A stretch of 32,500 bases of DNA, taken from assembly GCA_030141605.1 (NCBI GenBank), contig JAQGDQ010001264.1, positions 1 through 32,500 on the forward strand, given 5' to 3'. Of the stretch, positions 27,106 to 32,500 are shown in pieces. Position 1 is the first letter of the stretch, and each line of letters starts with the position of its first letter. The notes beneath the pieces are model-generated. The model was not told the DNA's origin, did not search any database, and saw nothing but the letters and a program-made list of their open reading frames with translations. Source of the DNA: Tubiluchus corallicola (lineage: Eukaryota; Priapulida; Priapulimorpha; Priapulimorphida; Tubiluchidae). The translations under genes and the position numbers were made by a program.

Positions 27106-27430
27106 GCTTTTTCCCATGCTGGTTCAACTGTTAGGGACAGCCTTTCAAAGAATATTAGAAGCTGTTATCATATAATTACATTTGAAAAATTGCCAAAGGC
27201 ACGTCTTTTTAGATTAAAGTATGGAAATTGAATGGGATTTTAATTTTGCCTGCATTTTGCTAACTAGATTTTATATTGATTTTTTTTATTTAAAATTTTA
27301 AGGTTTTTCAATAAAGTGCGTATTATAGTTTTAGTTTATAGAGTTTATAGTTTTATGATTTATTTTAGACTTTGTAAGATCTTTGGTTGTAAAGTGCAAA
27401 TGCGGTATTTTTATATTTGGGGCGCTATAT
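27106..27430 (+). mobile_element. 3'-terminal fragment of a non-LTR retrotransposon
   Basis: The frame 27106-27231 reads AFSHAGSTVRDSLSKNIRS and continues FEKLPKARLFRLKYGN to a stop. It matches the usual end of CR1/L2-like reverse transcriptases (AFSxAGPxxWNSLPxxIRS, then a basic tail). An AT-rich 3' UTR follows and ends GGCGCTATATAAATGATGAT, running directly into a GAT microsatellite, as these elements often do. Confidence 0.65.
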
Positions 27431-28005
27431 AAATGATGATGATGATTATATGATAATGATGATGACGATGATGGTGATGATGACGATGATGATAATGATG
27501 ATGATGAAGACGATGATGGTGACGATGACGATGATGATAATGGTGATGATGATGATGATGATGATGATAATGGTGATATGACAATGATGATGACGATGAT
27601 GATGACATAATGACGATAATAATGATGATGATGATGGTGATGATGATGATGCTGCTTGATGATGATGATGATGATAATGATACTGATGATGCTGATGATG
27701 CTGTTACTGCTGCTAGATGATGATGATGCTGTTGCTGCTGCTTGATGATGACAATGATGCTGATGATGCTACTACTGCTGCTGCTTGATGATAACAATGA
27801 TACTGATGATGATGCTGCTGCTGCTTGACGATGATAATGATGCACCTGCTTGATGATGCTGCTGCTGCTGCTGCTGCTGCTTGATGATGACAATGATGCT
27901 GATGATGATGCTGCTGCTGCTTGACGATGATAATGATGCCACTGCTTGATGCTGCTGCTGCTGCTGCTGCTTGATGATGACGATGACAATGATAATGATA
28001 ATAAT
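27431..28005. repeat. Compound GAT/GCT trinucleotide microsatellite (~575 bp)
   Basis: GATGAT with GAC and AAT variants gives way to alternating TTGATGATGA and GCTGCTGCTG blocks. Open minus-strand frames (poly-Ser, poly-His, poly-Ile) are repeat by-products. It probably expanded from the GAT tail of the adjacent retrotransposon. Confidence 0.92.
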
Positions 28006-28635
28006 GTATTTTAAAAACACAGAACCTGCCTCAAGGCCATCAAAATCAAACCACTGGTAAAGGGTTAAGCAGCATAATCTGTGTTACTGAGCAATATTTA
28101 AACTGAACAAACAAAAACGACAGTAACAATACAACGTTAGCAAACTGCACACTTCACACACACACCTAATCATTTCCAGCTAAAATAAAAAAAACCAGGT
28201 TTTGTGAGTTTTGTTCAATCGAGCCAAGAATCCAAGGCAAGAGTTATTAAATCAGATTTTGAGGGGATAGACAGGTTTTATTACAGGAAATGCTTGTTTG
28301 ATGTGATTTTCTGCATCATGAAAGTTTAAATATTTTTCATAAATCAGTGGTTGCGATGAAAACGCATTATTATAGTTAAGATGGCAAAAGACAACAATGT
28401 TTAGAGGTAACAAAACTGTTTGAGAATGAAATGAGAAAAAGGGCAAAGAAAGATCAAACAGAAACAAAACATACTGAACACGTTCTACAAGAAGCAGTAA
28501 ATAAGAAAGAGTATTAAAGAAAGACAGGATGATTTTCGACATACTACCCCATTTTCAAGTCTGATAAAAAGTACACATTTTAACACATTTAATACTGCAA
28601 AAGCATTTCTGATAATTAAATAATAGATTAAGAAT
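28006..28635. other. Non-genic stretch
   Basis: No recognised gene or repeat. The minus-strand open frame 28542-28252 has no recognisable domain. Confidence 0.5.
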
Positions 28636-28639
28636 TTAA

Positions 28640-28875
28640 TTAATGGCGGGCGAGCCCAACTGTTGACGACATCACAAACTGCCTGTAATAAGAAAGTTGA
28701 GTTTAAGCTTTAGATTTGTCAAGCTTTTTAAGCATCACACTAAATGCTGTACAGTAGCACTGTACTTCCATTTCTGCTTTCGCAAAAACAGTGCAACACG
28801 CTGTTGGAATGTTTGTGCTGCGAAAAATTATGTTCAGTTGTGATGTCATCACTAATTGGGCTTGGTCGCCATGAA
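28640..28875. mobile_element. MITE, 236 bp, TTAA-flanked, ~40-bp inverted ends
   Basis: The left end is TTAATGGCGGGCGAGCCCAA followed by a GACATCACA block. The right end, reverse-complemented, is TTCATGGCGACCAAGCCCAA with the same GACATCACA block. TTAA is at 28636-28639 and 28876-28879. TTAA target sites are typical of piggyBac-type transposition. The interior is non-coding. Confidence 0.7.
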
Positions 28876-29089
28876 TTAAGGTTTTAGGCTATTATTTAAT
28901 TATCAGAAACACCTTGGCATTATTGTAAGTGTTAAATTGTATAACTTATACTGTACTTCAAAATTGGGTAGTATATGAAAAATCAAACTGTCTTCTTTTA
29001 GCTCTCAATAGCTTGTAGATGGGGAGTACAGAATAAACAAAGGCTAGAGTTTAAAATTCTCCACATGTTAGAAACAAACTCATGAAGCG

Positions 29090-29475
29090 GACTAGGGTTA
29101 GTGTTAGAATTCGTGTTAGGGTTGGGGTTAGGTTAGGATTAGGGTTAGGGTTGGCTTAGGATTAGGGTTAGGATTAGATTTATGGTTGGAGCTAGGTTGG
29201 GGTTGGGTTAGGTCAGAATTAGGGTTCTGGATTGTGTTAGCTTAGGGTTAGGTTAGGATTAGATTTCTGCTTGGAGTTAGGTTGGAGTTGGGTTAGGATT
29301 AGGGTTAGGTTAGGATTAGGATTAGATTTCTGGTTGGAGCTAGGCGGGGGTTGGGCTAGGATTAGGGTTAGGTTAGGATTAGATTTCTGGTTGGAGCTAG
29401 ATTGGGGTTGGGTTAGGAATAGATTTCTGGTTGGAGCTAGGCGGGGGTTGGGCTAGGATTAGGGTTCGGGTTATT
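29090..29475 (+). repeat. Second telomere-like (TTAGGG-derived) array
   Basis: GGTTAGGATTAGGG-type hexamers with a ~60-bp longer unit containing GATTTCTGGTTGGAGCTAGG. It is bounded by CATGAAGCGGACTAGGG on the left and AATTGTGTGGGGAATTGTAA on the right. These are homologous to the flanks of the array at 25550-26440. Confidence 0.88.
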
Positions 29476-29759
29476 TAAATTGTGTGGGGAATTGTAAACT
29501 CCTTCCGAAACAAGTAACACTAGAAAACAATTCATTACATATTGTTGAAACAGTTGCAATTACATCATAAATTTCAACACGAATTCTCTGTGTGTAATTT
29601 TCCTCTTCAACATACTTTAATGGCCTATTTAACCCCAACAGACACTGAGGAATTTATAGTTATTATTAAACAAGAGAAACTTATAAGTTAAATAACTTAC
29701 GTTTTTCTGGCGAAGTTTGAACGCGTGCTTTGCTGTAAAGATCGCCATGTTTCGAATCC

Positions 29760-29790
29760 ATGGCGGAAGTGAGCGAGAATGACGTACAAG
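29760..29790 (+). CDS. Possible first coding exon of an unknown gene
   Basis: An ATG in good context (CGAATCCATGGCGG) opens MAEVSENDVQ and meets a donor-like CAAG|GTACAG at 29790/29791. Without splicing, the frame runs into the 37-bp array and stops after about 53 codons. No further exon is visible, since the array extends to the window edge. Speculative. Confidence 0.18.
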
Positions 29791-29835
29791 GTACAGAAAG
29801 AGTCTTTAGTCACGATGTTTGTTTATCGATCTTTA

Positions 29836-32500
29836 GCGACCTCGTGACTGTGCACATTACGTCATTCGTCTCGCGACCTCGTGACTGTGCTCATTACGTC
29901 ATTCGTCTTGCGACCTCGTGACTGTACTCATTACGTCATTCGTCTCGCGCCCTAGTGACTGTACTCATTACGTCATTCGTCTTGCGACCTCGTGACTGTA
30001 CTCATTACGTCATTCGTCTCGCGACCTCGTGACTGTACTCATTACGTCATTCGTCTCGCGACCTCGTGACTGTGCACATTACGTCATTCGTCTTGCGACC
30101 TCGTGACTGTACTCATTACGTCATTCGTCCCGCGCCCTAGTGACTGTGCACATTACGTCATTCGTCTCGCGCCCTCGTGACTGTACTCATTACGTCATTC
30201 GTCTCGCGACCTCGTGACTGTACTCATTACGTCATTCGTCTTGCGACCTCGTGACTGTACTCATTACGTCATTCGTCTCGCGACCTCGTGACTGTGCTCA
30301 TTACGTCATTCGTCCCGCGACCTCGTGACTGTACTCATTACGTCATTCGTCCCGCGACCTCGTGACTGCACACATTACGTCATTCGTCTTGCGACCTCGT
30401 GACTGTACTCATTACGTCATTCGTCTTGCGACCTCGTGACTGTACTCATTACGTCATTCGTCTCGCGACCTCGTGACTGTGCACATTACGTCATTCGTCT
30501 TGCGACCTCGTGACTGTGCTCATTACGTCATTCGTCTTGCGACCTCGTGACTGTACTCATTACGTCATTCGTCTCGCGACCTCGTGACTGTGCACATTAC
30601 GTCATTCGTCTTGCGACCTCGTGACTGTGCTCATTACGTCATTCGTCTCGCGCCCTCGTGACTGTGCACATTACGTCATTCGTCTTGCGACCTCGTGACT
30701 GTACTCATTACGTCATTCGTCTCGCGCCCTCGTGACTGTACTCATTACGTCATTCGTCTCGCGCCCTCGTGACTGTACTCATTACGTCATTCGTCTCGCG
30801 ACCTCGTGACTGTGCTCATTACGTCATTCGTCTTGCGACCTCGTGACTGTGCTCATTACGTCATTCGTCTTGCGACCTCGTGACTGTACTCATTACGTCA
30901 TTCGTCTTGCGACCTCGTGACTGTACTCATTACGTCATTCGTCCCGCGCCCTAGTGACTGTGCACATTACGTCATTCGTCTTGCGACCTCGTGACTGTAC
31001 TCATTACGTCATTCGTCTTGCGACCTCGTAACTGTACTCATTACGTCATTCGTCTCGCGACCTCGTGACTGTACTCATTACGTCATTCGTCTTGCGACCT
31101 CGTGACTGTACTCATTACGTCATTCGTCCCGCGCCCTAGTGACTGTACTCATTACGTCATTCGTCCCGCGCCCTAGTGACTGTACACATTACGTCATTCG
31201 TCTTGCGACCTCGTGACTGTACTCATTACGTCATTCGTCTCGCGACCTCGTGACTGTACACATTACGTCATTCGTCTTGCGACCTCGTGACTGTACTCAT
31301 TACGTCATTCGTCTTGCGACCTCGTGACTGTACTCATTACGTCATTCGTCTCGCGACCTCGTGACTGTACACATTACGTCATTCGTCTCGCGCCCTCGTG
31401 ACTGTACTCATTACGTCATTCGTCTCGCGACCTCATGACTGCACACATTACGTCATTCGTGTTGCGACCTCGTGACTGTACTCATTACGTCATTCGTCTC
31501 GCGCCCTCGTGACTGTACTCATTACGTCATTCGTCTCGCGACCTCGTGACTGTGCACATTACGTCATTCGTCTTGCGACCTCGTGACTGTACTCATTACG
31601 TCATTCGTCTCGCGCCCTCGTGACTGTACTCATTACGTCATTCGTCCCGCGCCCTAGTGACTGTGCACATTACGTCATTCGTCTTGCGACCTCGTGACTG
31701 TACTCATTACGTCATTCGTCTCGCGACCTCGTGACTGTACTCATTACGTCATTCGTCTTGCGACCTCGTGACTGTACTCATTACGTCATTCGTCTTGCGA
31801 CCTCGTGACTGTACTCATTACGTCATTCGTCTCGCGACCTCGTGACTGTACACATTACGTCATTCGTCTCGCGCCCTCGTGACTGTACTCATTACGTCAT
31901 TCGTCTCGCGACCTCATGACTGCACACATTACGTCATTCGTGTTGCGACCTCGTGACTGTACTCATTACGTCATTCGTCTCGCGCCCTCGTGACTGTGCA
32001 CATTACGTCATTCGTCTTGCGACCTCGTGACTGTACTCATTACGTCATTCGTCTCGCGCCCTCGTGACTGTACTCATTACGTCATTCGTCTCGCGACCTC
32101 GTGACTGTACTCATTACGTCATTCGTCTCGCGACCTCGTGACTGTACTCATTACGTCATTCGTCTCGCGCCTTCGTGACTGTACTCATTACGTCATTCGT
32201 CTCGCGACCTCGTGACTGTACTCATTACGTCATTCGTCTCGCGACCTCGTGACTGTGCACATTACGTCATTCGTCTTGCGACCTCGTGACTGCACACATT
32301 ACGTCATTCGTCTCGCGACCTCGTGACTGTACTCATTACGTCATTCGTCTCGCGACCTCATGACTGCACACATTACGTCATTCGTGTTGCGACCTCGTGA
32401 CTGTACTCATTACGTCATTCGTCTCGCGCCCTCGTGACTGTACTCATTACGTCATTCGTCTCGCGACCTCGTGACTGTACTCATTACGTCATTCGTCTCG
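29836..32500 (+). repeat. 37-bp CpG-rich satellite (~72 copies, open to the right)
   Basis: The unit is CGCGACCTCGTGACTGTACT then CATTACGTCATTCGTCT. Variants are GCGACC/GCGCCC, CTCG/CTAG, TACTCA/TGCACA/TACACA and TCTCG/TCTTG/TCCCG. Each unit has about five CpGs and one TTACGTCA. A rare variant unit (CCTCATGACTGCACACATTA) recurs at 31431, 31912 and 32356, that is 13 and 12 units apart, showing higher-order block duplication. Confidence 0.96.

Noticed and set aside
27411-28020. Poly-Ser/His/Ile frames of up to 192 codons
   Set aside because: By-products of the GAT/GCT microsatellite in different frames.
29836-32500. CRISPR-like regular array of short repeats
   Set aside because: There are no unique spacers. 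The whole 37 bp repeats head to tail, and the context is an animal genome.

Overview
The window is animal nuclear DNA, most likely from an invertebrate. It holds an intron-split gene with canonical GT-AG junctions encoding an SLC1-family (EAAT-type) glutamate/aspartate transporter, 3'-end fragments of non-LTR retrotransposons, Tc1/mariner- and TTAA-type inverted-repeat elements, and a great deal of tandem-repeat DNA. I see no prokaryotic features. The species cannot be named from this sequence.

The only complete gene is an SLC1 transporter on the + strand (gene B, 8935-21044). I reconstruct seven coding exons: 8935-9471, 12030-12174, 14027-14225, 16314-16547, 17749-17943, 20101-20235 and 20801-21044. 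Every junction fits in phase and gives 562 codons plus a stop. All transport-domain landmarks are present: the HP1 serine-rich tip, NMDGT, the HP2 tip, and the TM8 Asp/Arg/Asn/Asp ligands. To its left lie two further SLC1 pieces. One is an antisense first exon (1-273, running off the window). The other is the last two exons of a diverged paralogue on the + strand (gene A, 1283-1417 and 2672-2903). The antisense first exon belongs to a large inverted duplication: 1-1209 mirrors 8001-9207 almost perfectly, including the 5' flank of gene B. Its breakpoint is about 74 bp before the gene A acceptor, so the left side of the window is a rearranged transporter cluster.

Layout: 1-1209 is the left arm with the antisense exon 1. 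1283-3230 is the gene A 3' end. 3500-5717 is a mobile-element cluster (repeat fragment, TA-flanked MITE, internally deleted mariner-like element, another MITE). 6160-8213 is a CAA/CAG-type minisatellite. 8001-9207 is the right arm. 8935-21500 is gene B. 21500-29760 is intergenic DNA with MITEs, a 106-bp satellite, two telomere-like TTAGGG-derived arrays, a LINE tail and microsatellites. 29836-32500 is a 37-bp CpG-rich satellite that continues past the window.

The most unusual feature is that most gene B introns carry their own private tandem repeat (43, 25, 19 and 54 bp units). Two of these arrays repeat splice signals. The intron 5 array copies the exon 5 end together with its donor, giving 19 tandem CAG|GTAAGT junctions, each preceded by a pyrimidine-rich tract as in recursive-splicing ratchet points. 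The intron 1 array repeats an acceptor-like TTTGCTGTTGCAG about 50 times.
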